From positions 1 to 33,416 of the forward strand of contig DUAL01000129.1 in NCBI GenBank assembly GCA_012960835.1: 33,416 bases of DNA, read 5' to 3'. Origin of the DNA: Flavobacteriales bacterium. GTDB lineage: Bacteria; Bacteroidota; Bacteroidia; Flavobacteriales; BACL11. Made by a program: the position numbers and the translations under genes. The notes beneath the pieces were generated by a model. That model searched no databases, was not told where the DNA came from, and was given only the letters and a program-made list of their open reading frames with translations. Of this stretch, positions 25,271 to 33,416 are shown piece by piece; position 1 is the first letter of the stretch, and every line of letters begins with the position of its first letter.

Positions 25271-27017
25271 AAAGGGTTTTTTCAGCTATTTTTTGCTCTA
25301 AATATTTTGATCCTTCTCCCAATTTTTTTGCTTTTCCCCAATAAATTAATGCACTATTGGAATCGCCTAATTGATAACATACATCCCCCAAATGCTCTGT
25401 AATTACAGGACTCAATTTTCCCCCATTTTCATAGGCTTTTATTAGCCAGGTTTTTGCCAATTCATACTCTTTTTTTTGGTATAAAATCCAAGCATAGGTA
25501 TCTTGAAATGAAGCGTTTTCAGGAGACAGCTCGTTACTCTTTTTTGACATTTGGGTTGCTTTCTCTAAGTTTTCGTTTCTAAGAGAAAGATAATAACTGT
25601 AATTATTTAAAACCTGCACATTATCTGGTTCATAAACAAGCGCTAAATCATAAAGAGAATCTGATTTATGGTGCTCATTAATCGTATGATATATGTCGCC
25701 CATAGTAGAATAAAACTGAACCAAAAGGGGTGGGTTTTCAATTACAAATTCCAAACCCATTTCTAAGGAAATCATAGCTTTTTTATAGTTTTTTAGCTGA
25801 GAATTAGCTATGCCATTAAAAAAGTAATAAACTGGATTAGAAGGAAATAACTGAAATGCCTTTTCGCTTTCTGTTTCTAAATCATTATAAGCTTCCAATT
25901 CCGATTCAATAAACAAAAGCTGGCTCCAAACTTGTGGTCTATTTTGGTCCAGTTCAATCACTTTTTTATATTGTATTTTTGCTTCCAAATTTCGTCCATC
26001 TTTATACAAAAAGTCGCCATAAATAGCATGGGCTTTTGGATTTCCAATGTGCGTTTTTACCAAAATTTCACAAAGTTCCATGGCTTGTTCTTTTAATTGC
26101 TCATAATAATCGGTAAGCGAATAATAAGAAATAAGGATGCTCACTTTTACATCAATCGATAATTTAACACTGGAAAAAGCAGCTTTTAATTCCTTGTAGG
26201 ATTCATTATTATTTCCCTGATTTCTATAATAATCAGCCAAAGTTAAATGCACTTTTGCATCCTCAGGGTCTAGCTCTAATATCTTTTTAAATACCTCAAA
26301 CGCTTTGTCCTTTTCATTGTTTAGCAAGTAAAGTTCTGATAATATTTCATAGGCATTAATATCCGTTTTATCAGCATCAATTATTTTTTGAATTTCAGAA
26401 ATTGCCCCATTCACATCATTTTTTTCCAAATACAATTTTTGCTTTTGGATAATTAGATTTTTATCAAATCCTTTGTGTTTTTCTAATTGATTGTAAATTT
26501 TTATTGCTTCTGAGAATTTTCTTGAATAAATGTAATTATCAGCCAATAAATAATAATATTCCTGATTACCAGGGTATTTTTTTATCAGCTGTTTGTATAT
26601 AATTGCAGCTTTTGTGTTTAGCCCATTTGTTGAGAGTAGTTCTGCATAAAGTAACTGATACCATGTATTTCCTTTATTTAAAAGATATGCTTTTTTCGAA
26701 AATTCTAAAGCCGATTCTTCTTGTGCAAATAATTTGTAAATGATTGCTGATTCGTAATAAGGAACGGGGTTTTCTGAATTTATGTTAATACATTTTTCAA
26801 ATTCTTTTAGTGCCTCTTCAAAATTTTCCAAGGATTTAAAGCTGAGAGCATTGTAAAAATGAGTGTTAAATTTGAATTGGTTATTATCTTTTTCAATGTT
26901 GTTTTTTTGTTCTTTTTTAGTATTTTTTCTTGTGGTTCCCTCTGGATAATAGCTTTTCCATTGTGCAAAAGTTTGCACGCTCATAAGACATAATATAATT
27001 AATATCCCTTTTTTCAC
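25263..27017 (-). CDS. Secreted tetratricopeptide repeat protein
   Basis: Signal peptide; multiple TPRs (e.g. NALSFKSLENFEEALKEFEKCININSENPVPYYESAIIYK; AYEILSELYLLNNEKDKAFEVFKKILELDPEDAKVHLTLADYYR). Confidence 0.92.
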   Translation of the reverse strand: MKKGILIILCLMSVQTFAQWKSYYPEGTTRKNTKKEQKNNIEKDNNQFKFNTHFYNALSFKSLENFEEALKEFEKCININSENPVPYYESAIIYKLFAQEESALEFSKKAYLLNKGNTWYQLLYAELLSTNGLNTKAAIIYKQLIKKYPGNQEYYYLLADNYIYSRKFSEAIKIYNQLEKHKGFDKNLIIQKQKLYLEKNDVNGAISEIQKIIDADKTDINAYEILSELYLLNNEKDKAFEVFKKILELDPEDAKVHLTLADYYRNQGNNNESYKELKAAFSSVKLSIDVKVSILISYYSLTDYYEQLKEQAMELCEILVKTHIGNPKAHAIYGDFLYKDGRNLEAKIQYKKVIELDQNRPQVWSQLLFIESELEAYNDLETESEKAFQLFPSNPVYYFFNGIANSQLKNYKKAMISLEMGLEFVIENPPLLVQFYSTMGDIYHTINEHHKSDSLYDLALVYEPDNVQVLNNYSYYLSLRNENLEKATQMSKKSNELSPENASFQDTYAWILYQKKEYELAKTWLIKAYENGGKLSPVITEHLGDVCYQLGDSNSALIYWGKAKKLGEGSKYLEQKIAEKTLYE

Positions 27018-27020
27018 CTT

Positions 27021-28022
27021 TTATTTTACTTCAGAAAAATCGCCAATACTTACCTCTTGTTGGGTATTTTTGCCATCAAAGTTTACATGGTTTCCAATCA
27101 TGGAGTTGCTAAGCTTTGCATTAGTAATCATGCTATCGTTTTGAATAATGGTTTTGTTGATAACGCTATTTTCAACTACTGTATTGCTGCCAAGGGAAAC
27201 ATGAGGGCCAATTTTAGCATTTTTAATTATTGTATTAGCCCCTATAAAACAGGGAGGAATCACTTCTGAATTTATAATTTGAACACTGTCATTAATCAAA
27301 TTTCCATTATACTCTAAAACCCTTTCATTTGTATAAATAGTTGCATCCTTATTCCCGCAATCCAGCCACTCCTCTACCTTTCCTGGAGAAAATTTAGTGC
27401 CTTTATTTTTCATATTTTCCAAAGCATTTGTAAGCTGGAATTCCCCTTTGTCTTTTATATTATTATCCAAAAGATATTGCAACTCGCTTCTTAAATATTC
27501 TCCGTTATTAAAATAGTAAATCCCAATAATTGCCAAATCAGAAATAAAGGTTTCTGGCTTTTCTACAAAGTCCGTAATTATATTTTCTTCATTCAATTTT
27601 ACAACACCAAATGCGGATGGGTCGTCAATTTGGCTAACCCAAATAATTCCATCCCTACTGCTATCTAAAGTAAAATCAGCCTTGAATAGTGTATCTGCAA
27701 AGGCAACCACACAATTTCCTTCTAAAGAATCTTTAGCACATAAAATTGCATGAGCTGTTCCAAGCGGCTCATCTTGATAATAGATGCTTCCTTTTGCTCC
27801 GAGTCCTTCTGCCACTTTTACTAAACTTTCTTCTACTTCTTTTCCGAAATCACCAATTACAAATGCAATTTCGTCTACTTTTTTTCCACATACTTTTACA
27901 ATATCCTCCACTAGCCACTGTACAATTGGCTTTCCTGCAACCGGAATAAGTGGTTTTGGAATAGTGAGAGTGTGTGGCCTTAAACGTGATCCTCTACCCG
28001 CCATTGGAACTATAATTTTCAT
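27021..28022 (-). CDS. Sugar-phosphate nucleotidyltransferase with left-handed beta-helix C-terminus
   Basis: MKIIVPMAGRGSRLRPHTLTIPKPLIPVAGKPIVQWLVEDI (NTP_transferase signature); GTAHAILCAKD; hexapeptide-like C-term. Confidence 0.93.
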   Translation of the reverse strand: MKIIVPMAGRGSRLRPHTLTIPKPLIPVAGKPIVQWLVEDIVKVCGKKVDEIAFVIGDFGKEVEESLVKVAEGLGAKGSIYYQDEPLGTAHAILCAKDSLEGNCVVAFADTLFKADFTLDSSRDGIIWVSQIDDPSAFGVVKLNEENIITDFVEKPETFISDLAIIGIYYFNNGEYLRSELQYLLDNNIKDKGEFQLTNALENMKNKGTKFSPGKVEEWLDCGNKDATIYTNERVLEYNGNLINDSVQIINSEVIPPCFIGANTIIKNAKIGPHVSLGSNTVVENSVINKTIIQNDSMITNAKLSNSMIGNHVNFDGKNTQQEVSIGDFSEVK

Positions 28023-28035
28023 TATTTTATTTGTT

Positions 28036-28470
28036 TTATTTTACGCCAGTGCTTCCAAATCCTCCTGATCCCCTTTCGGTTTCTACAAGTTCTATAACTT
28101 CCTCCCAATTTGCTTGTTCGTGTTTTGCAATCACCATTTGCGCCACTCTTTCCCCGTCTTCAATTACAAACTCTTTATCTGATAAATTCACCAAAATAAC
28201 TCCTATTTCCCCTCTATAATCTGCATCAATGGTTCCGGGTGAATTTAAAACGGTTATTCCTTTTTTATATGCTAATCCACTTCTTGGTCTGACTTGTGCT
28301 TCATAGCCAACAGGAAGTTCTATAAAAAGTCCTGTTTTTACTAATGTTCGCTCTAATGTTTTAAGGACAATTGGATCTTCTAAGTTTGCCCTTAAATCCA
28401 TCCCAGCCGACTGATTTGTCGCATAGTGTGGCAAATCATGTTTTGATTTATTTACAATTTTTACTTTCAT
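28036..28470 (-). CDS. dut: dUTP diphosphatase
   Basis: [64 protein letters not shown]: the trimeric dUTPase motifs. Confidence 0.97.
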   Translation of the reverse strand: MKVKIVNKSKHDLPHYATNQSAGMDLRANLEDPIVLKTLERTLVKTGLFIELPVGYEAQVRPRSGLAYKKGITVLNSPGTIDADYRGEIGVILVNLSDKEFVIEDGERVAQMVIAKHEQANWEEVIELVETERGSGGFGSTGVK

Positions 28471-28473
28471 TTT

Positions 28474-29955
28474 TTAGTCGAATAATTCAGGTTCGGAAAT
28501 TACTTCTTTTTTTGATTTCTCTAAAATAATAACTGCTACTATAAACACAAATAAATAAACGGTATTTATTAGCATAGAAGTATCGAAATAAGCACTTATT
28601 TTATAAAGCCCAAAAGAAAGAATTATATAGGTAAACACTCTTTTAAAATCATAAGGAATTGGATAGTGTTTTCTTCCTATTAAAAGAGATGCCAACATCA
28701 TGCTAAAATAGCAAGCCAATGTTGCCCATGCTGAACCGACAAAACCAATTTTTGGGATCAATAATATATTTAATCCTAAAGTGATGATGGCTCCAAAAAT
28801 AGCAAGCATGGCGCCATACCCTGTCTTTTCTGTTAGTTTATACCATATCGAAAGGTTGTAATAAATCCCTAAAAATAAATTTGCCATAAGTAAAATCGGC
28901 ACTATTTCTATTCCCTTTTCGTGATGAAAAGAACTGCCAATAAATTGTTTTACCACATCCAAATAAAGCATTACAGCCAAAAAGATTAAAGATGCCAAAA
29001 TGGTAAAGTATTTAAGTACGTCCGCATATATTTTTCTAGAATTATGTTGTTTTTCTTGTGAAAAAAAGAAAGGCTCAGCTGCAAAACGAAAAGTTTGAAT
29101 AAATAAAATCATAATTATTGAAATCTTATAAAAAGCACCATACACACCAATTACTGCCATTTTATCGACTGTGTCTGGCAACAAATGTTTTAATAAAATT
29201 CTATCAATGGTTTCATTAGTCATTCCGGCCAAACCAGCTACCAATAGCGGCAGTGCATACCACATCATTTTTTTCCAAAGCATAGTGTTAAATTTCCAGC
29301 TGGATTTTATCATTTCAGGGAATAACATAAGTATTGTAACCCCGCTAGCAATCAAATTGGCAATAAAAATATATCCAATACCCACAGCTGGATCATACAC
29401 TGAATTCACAAAACCAGTAGTCGGCAGACCGTTTTCAACTGCATAAGGGCAATAAATAATAAAGAAAAGATTTAGTCCAATATTAATAAAAATATTCACC
29501 AAACGAACCAGGGCAAAACGGGCTGCCTGTCTTTGCTCTCTGAGTTTTGCAAATGAAATTGAGGAGATTGCATCGAGCCCAATAATAAGTGCAAACCACA
29601 TTACATACTCAGGATGGTTTGGATATTCTAACCAATTGGAAATGGGTAGTTGATAAAAAATCATTAGTCCTACAAAGACTATTGAGCTAATAATTAAGGA
29701 AATTAAGCTTGTGCTGTATACTAATTTCTTGTCGTATTGTTTTTGGGAAAACCTAAAAAAAGCTGTTTCTAATCCGTAAGTAAGTATAATTACCAAAAAA
29801 GCAACATAGGCATATAGCTCGGTGACGACTCCATATTCAGCTGGGATAAAATAGCGCGTATAAAGGGGAACTAATAAATAATTGAGTAGTCGCCCTACTA
29901 TGCTGCTTAACCCATAAATAGCGGTTTGCCCAGCTAATTGTTTTAAAGGATTCAA
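28474..29955 (-). CDS. Polysaccharide flippase (Wzx/MVF-like) membrane protein
   Basis: About 12-14 hydrophobic segments; KQLAGQTAIYGLSSIVGRLLNYLLVPLYTRYFIPAEYGVVTELYAYVAFL. Confidence 0.9.
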   Translation of the reverse strand: MNPLKQLAGQTAIYGLSSIVGRLLNYLLVPLYTRYFIPAEYGVVTELYAYVAFLVIILTYGLETAFFRFSQKQYDKKLVYSTSLISLIISSIVFVGLMIFYQLPISNWLEYPNHPEYVMWFALIIGLDAISSISFAKLREQRQAARFALVRLVNIFINIGLNLFFIIYCPYAVENGLPTTGFVNSVYDPAVGIGYIFIANLIASGVTILMLFPEMIKSSWKFNTMLWKKMMWYALPLLVAGLAGMTNETIDRILLKHLLPDTVDKMAVIGVYGAFYKISIIMILFIQTFRFAAEPFFFSQEKQHNSRKIYADVLKYFTILASLIFLAVMLYLDVVKQFIGSSFHHEKGIEIVPILLMANLFLGIYYNLSIWYKLTEKTGYGAMLAIFGAIITLGLNILLIPKIGFVGSAWATLACYFSMMLASLLIGRKHYPIPYDFKRVFTYIILSFGLYKISAYFDTSMLINTVYLFVFIVAVIILEKSKKEVISEPELFD

Positions 29956-29958
29956 CTG

Positions 29959-30732
29959 TTAAAAATTTGCTTTTCTTTTTTCTAAAAATGCATTTGTTCC
30001 TTCTTTAAATTCTTCCGACTCAAAACAATTTCCAAATTCTTTTTTCTCCACTTCAAAACCATTTATACCCTCTTCAAATCCTGCATTCACAGCTTTAATT
30101 GCTTTAGCAATTGCACTAGGTGAATTACGAATAATTTTAGAAGCTATTTTTTCTGCTAATGGAATTAATTTCTCTTGGGTACAAAAATAATTTACCAATC
30201 CCCAACTTTTTGCATCTGCTGCCAATATCATTCCTGCAGTTGTAATCATCTCCATTGCTTTTCCTTTTCCTACTAAATTAGCCAACCTTTGAGTTCCTCC
30301 ATAGCCAGGAATTACGCCTAAGGAAACTTCTGGTAACCCCATTTTTGCATTTTCAGATGCAATGCGAATATGGCAAGCCATGGCAAGTTCTAATCCCCCT
30401 CCCAGTGCAAAACCATTAATTGCCGCAATGCTTGGAGTTCCACAATTTTCAAGCAAATCAAATAAACTTTCTTGTCCTTTTCTTGCTAGGTTTTCTCCTT
30501 CTTTTTTGGAGTAATTAGCAAATTCTTTTATGTCCGCTCCCGCTACAAAAGCTTTATCTTCAGCTCCGGTAATTATCATACATTTTATTGATTTATCATT
30601 TTCTGCTAAAGTGATTGCACTGCTTAATTCGGCTATTGTTTCCGCATTTAAAGCGTTTAGTTGTTTTGAGCGATTTATTGTAATGTATGCAATTGCATTT
30701 TTGCATTCAAACAATATATTTTTGTAGTCCAT
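29959..30732 (-). CDS. Enoyl-CoA hydratase/isomerase family protein
   Basis: GAEDKAFVAGADIKEF, AINGFALGGGLELAMACHIRIASENAKMGLPEVSLGVIPGYGGTQRL: crotonase signature with both Glu positions. Confidence 0.95.
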   Translation of the reverse strand: MDYKNILFECKNAIAYITINRSKQLNALNAETIAELSSAITLAENDKSIKCMIITGAEDKAFVAGADIKEFANYSKKEGENLARKGQESLFDLLENCGTPSIAAINGFALGGGLELAMACHIRIASENAKMGLPEVSLGVIPGYGGTQRLANLVGKGKAMEMITTAGMILAADAKSWGLVNYFCTQEKLIPLAEKIASKIIRNSPSAIAKAIKAVNAGFEEGINGFEVEKKEFGNCFESEEFKEGTNAFLEKRKANF

Positions 30733-30752
30733 CTTTTTAGATAATTTTTATA

Positions 30753-30760
30753 CAAATATA
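30753..30760 (-). promoter_or_regulatory. Putative -7 box (TATATTTG) for the enoyl-CoA hydratase gene
   Basis: Reverse complement matches TAnnTTTG, about 20 nt upstream of the ATG and downstream of the atpG terminator. Confidence 0.55.
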
Positions 30761-30783
30761 AAAGTTTCAATCATTTCTAAAAT

Positions 30784-30814
30784 AAAAAACCCACTTACTA
30801 ATAGTGGGTTTTTT
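30784..30814 (-). terminator. Rho-independent terminator after atpG
   Basis: AAAAAACCCACT-TACTAAT-AGTGGGTTTTTT, 12-bp stem with 7-nt loop, downstream of atpG on the minus strand; A/T tracts could work in both directions. Confidence 0.88.
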
Positions 30815-30837
30815 AACAATTATATTTAATTTGTTTT

Positions 30838-31701
30838 TTATCCGTTAAGCGCTTCTGCTCCTCCTACAATTTCCAGAATTTCTCCAGTAATAGCCGCTTG
30901 TCTTGCTTTGTTGTAGAAAAGGGTTAAGTCATCTTTCAAATCGTTAGCATTGTCGGTTGCTTTGTGCATGGCAGTCATTCTAGCGCCATGCTCTGCTGCA
31001 TGAGAATCCAATATCGCCTTAAAAAGTTGTGTCTTCAAAGATTTTGGGATTAACACATCTACAATTTCTTCTTTGGAAGGTTCAAAAATATAATCTCCAA
31101 TAGTAGCCGATTCATCTTCTGGCGTTTCAACTGGTAAATAATTTTCATTCATAATTATTTGGGTTGCCGCATTTTTAAACTGATTATATACCAAAAATAC
31201 TTTGTCGTATTTTGCGTTAGCAAAATCATTCATTATACTTTCTGCAATTTCGGAAACTGCCTCAAATGTAATCTCATTATACAAATCATCATGAGTGCTG
31301 ATTACATTAAACCCCTTTTTTGGAAAATCTTCTGATGATTTTTTCCCAATCGAAATAATGCTAGAATTACAGTTTTCGAACTCCTGTTTTATTAATGCTG
31401 TTGTGCGTTTAATAATATTAGAATTAAATCCTCCACAAAGTCCTCTGTTTGAGGTTATTGTTACAAAAAGAATGTTCTTTTCTTCTCTTTCTTTCGAAAA
31501 TGTATTTCCATCTCCGCTATCTAAACTTGCGCTTAAATTAACAAGCATCTCAGTTAGTTTATTTGCGTATGGCCTTAGTTGAATAATTGCATCCTGAGCT
31601 CTTTTTAGTTTAGCGGCAGATACCATCTTCATGGCAGAGGTAATCTGTATGGTAGATTCAACAGAAGAAATTCTTATTCGTATTTCTTTAAGGTTTGCCA
31701 T
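30838..31701 (-). CDS. atpG: F1 ATP synthase gamma subunit
   Basis: IRIRISSVESTIQITSAMKMVSAAKLKRAQ; ITSNRGLCGGFNSNI; C-term ARMTAMHKATDNANDLKDDLTLFYNKARQAAITGEILEIVGGAEAL. Confidence 0.98.
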   Translation of the reverse strand: MANLKEIRIRISSVESTIQITSAMKMVSAAKLKRAQDAIIQLRPYANKLTEMLVNLSASLDSGDGNTFSKEREEKNILFVTITSNRGLCGGFNSNIIKRTTALIKQEFENCNSSIISIGKKSSEDFPKKGFNVISTHDDLYNEITFEAVSEIAESIMNDFANAKYDKVFLVYNQFKNAATQIIMNENYLPVETPEDESATIGDYIFEPSKEEIVDVLIPKSLKTQLFKAILDSHAAEHGARMTAMHKATDNANDLKDDLTLFYNKARQAAITGEILEIVGGAEALNG

Positions 31702-31704
31702 AGA

Positions 31705-33285
31705 TTATTTTACGTACTTTTTTGAAAGGTCAGTAGTTACTTTTTTAATAGTAGATGTGATTTTCTCTGTTAGTTTCCCTACTGCCAAATCATCTAAAAT
31801 ATTTTGGTGTTTTTGATGCATAAAAGAAATGAATTCGGTTTCAAACTCCTTGATTTTATTAACCGGAACGTCCATCAATAGTCCATTGGTTCCACAATAA
31901 ATTATGGCTGCTTGTTCTTCTACTCTTAGTGGGGAATATTGTCCTTGTTTAAGAATTTCCACATTTCTTTTTCCTTTTTCAATAATAGCAGTAGTTGCAG
32001 CATCCAAATCAGAACCAAATTTTGCAAAGGCTTCCAATTCTCTATATTGTGCTTGGTCTAATTTTAAGGTTCCTGCAATCTTTTTCATGGATTTAATTTG
32101 CGCATTCCCGCCAACACGAGAAACTGAAATCCCCACATTAATTGCCGGACGAACACCTGATAAAAATAAATTGGATTCTAAGAAAATCTGTCCATCAGTA
32201 ATAGAAATTACATTGGTTGGGATGTATGCAGAAACATCCCCTGCTTGTGTTTCAATAATTGGGAGGGCTGTTAATGATCCGCCACCTTTTACTTTTCCTT
32301 TTAATGATTCTGGCAAGTCATTCATTTGGGCAGCAATTTTATCATCATTAATCACTTTTGCAGCACGCTCTAATAATCTTGAATGTAAATAAAACACATC
32401 CCCAGGATATGCTTCTCTCCCTGGAGGTCTTCTAAGTAAAAGGGAAACTTCACGATAAGCAACTGCTTGTTTTGATAAATCATCAAATACAATTAGTGCA
32501 GGACGACCTGTATCTCTAAAATATTCACCAATAGCAGCTCCAGCAAATGGCGCATAAAATTGCATTGGCGCAGGATCAGAAGCGTTTGCGGAAATAATTA
32601 TAGTATATGCTAAAGCTCCAACATCTTCTAATTTTTTGGCCAATGCTGCAACAGTTGATGCTTTTTGTCCAATTGCTACATAAATGCAAAATACGGGTTC
32701 ACCTCTTTCGTAGAATTCTTTTTGGTTGATAATCGTATCGATTACAACAGCTGTTTTTCCTGTTTGCCTATCACCAATTACCAATTCTCTTTGCCCTCTC
32801 CCTATCGGAATCATAGCATCAATCGCTTTAATTCCTGTTTGAAGTGGTTCATTTACTGGCTGTCGGAAAATAACCCCTGGAGCCTTTCTTTCAATGGGCA
32901 TTTCAAAAGTTTCTCCTTTAATTGGTCCCTTTCCATCAATTGGAATTCCAATAGTATTTATTACGCGCCCCAACATTCCTTCTCCCACATTAATAGAAGC
33001 AATTTTTTTGGTTCGCTTTACTACATCCCCTTCTTTAATCCCCTTTGATGGACCTAAAAGAACCGCTCCAATATTATCCTCTTCCAGGTTTAAAACGATT
33101 GCTTTTATTCCGTTTTCAAATTCAATTAGCTCTCCTGATTGAACATTTGTTAGGCCATAAATTCGAGCAATACCATCCCCTACTTGTAATACGGTTCCTA
33201 CTTCTTGTAGATCAGATTCTGATTTGAATCCTGCTAATTGTTGTCTTAAAATTGCTGATACCTCAGCTGGTTTTATTTCTGCCAT
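31705..33285 (-). CDS. atpA: F1 ATP synthase alpha subunit
   Basis: [15 protein letters not shown] (Walker A); [51 protein letters not shown]. Confidence 0.99.
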   Translation of the reverse strand: MAEIKPAEVSAILRQQLAGFKSESDLQEVGTVLQVGDGIARIYGLTNVQSGELIEFENGIKAIVLNLEEDNIGAVLLGPSKGIKEGDVVKRTKKIASINVGEGMLGRVINTIGIPIDGKGPIKGETFEMPIERKAPGVIFRQPVNEPLQTGIKAIDAMIPIGRGQRELVIGDRQTGKTAVVIDTIINQKEFYERGEPVFCIYVAIGQKASTVAALAKKLEDVGALAYTIIISANASDPAPMQFYAPFAGAAIGEYFRDTGRPALIVFDDLSKQAVAYREVSLLLRRPPGREAYPGDVFYLHSRLLERAAKVINDDKIAAQMNDLPESLKGKVKGGGSLTALPIIETQAGDVSAYIPTNVISITDGQIFLESNLFLSGVRPAINVGISVSRVGGNAQIKSMKKIAGTLKLDQAQYRELEAFAKFGSDLDAATTAIIEKGKRNVEILKQGQYSPLRVEEQAAIIYCGTNGLLMDVPVNKIKEFETEFISFMHQKHQNILDDLAVGKLTEKITSTIKKVTTDLSKKYVK

Positions 33286-33301
33286 TTTTTTGTTTTTTTA
33301 A

Positions 33302-33416
33302 TTAGAAATCCTGTATATACAAGTTTTTGTTAAATATTTGTCTTAATTCACAAATTGCTTTAGATACACTTGCGTCTAATTGCTTATCTCCCATTCTGAT
33401 GATTGCTCCACCAATA
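33302..33416 (-). CDS. atpH: F1 ATP synthase delta subunit, C-terminal fragment (5' part truncated by window edge)
   Basis: Minus-strand frame reads IGGAIIRMGDKQLDASVSKAICELRQIFNKNLYIQDF*, matching the delta subunit C-terminus, directly upstream of atpA. Confidence 0.85.
   Translation of the reverse strand, partial: IGGAIIRMGDKQLDASVSKAICELRQIFNKNLYIQDF

Noticed and set aside
31904-33227. Several plus-strand ORFs opposite atpA
   Set aside because: Antisense shadows of a highly conserved gene; no motifs.
1-33416. CRISPR array, transposon, prophage, toxin-antitoxin, retron or biosynthetic cluster
   Set aside because: No regularly spaced repeats, transposase/recombinase motifs, reverse transcriptase or paired small toxin-antitoxin ORFs were seen on reading both strands.

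Overview
AT-rich window with the look of a Bacteroidota genome, probably Flavobacteriales-like: TAnnTTTG-type -7 promoter boxes, type IX secretion (T9SS) sorting domains, a PorZ-like protein, and DUF4175/DUF4292/DUF4837 family genes. It is mostly densely packed core or near-core genes. Left part: folB (partial), gltX, a DUF4175-like coiled-coil membrane protein, ybeY, mnmG, a zinc-ribbon SAM methyltransferase, two secreted proteins (FN3 and thioredoxin-like/T9SS), tRNA-Arg(TCG), a porZ-like gene, recO, a TonB-dependent receptor and an Asp-box/sortilin-like T9SS cargo protein. Right part, all on the minus strand: atpH (partial)-atpA-atpG, terminator, enoyl-CoA hydratase, flippase, dut, sugar nucleotidyltransferase, TPR, DUF4292, EnvC-like M23, tatA, gatA, LysM lytic transglycosylase, DUF4837. 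I found no CRISPR, transposon, prophage or clear defence system, and no convincing undescribed multi-gene system. The best second-look items are a parS-like 16-mer at the mnmG start, an unclassified secreted two-gene patch beside tRNA-Arg, a dyad over the promoter of the thioredoxin/T9SS gene, promoters embedded in the 3' ends of upstream CDSs, a perfect palindrome before porZ, and a split F1 ATP synthase operon. All family calls are by eye from sequence motifs; no database search was run.
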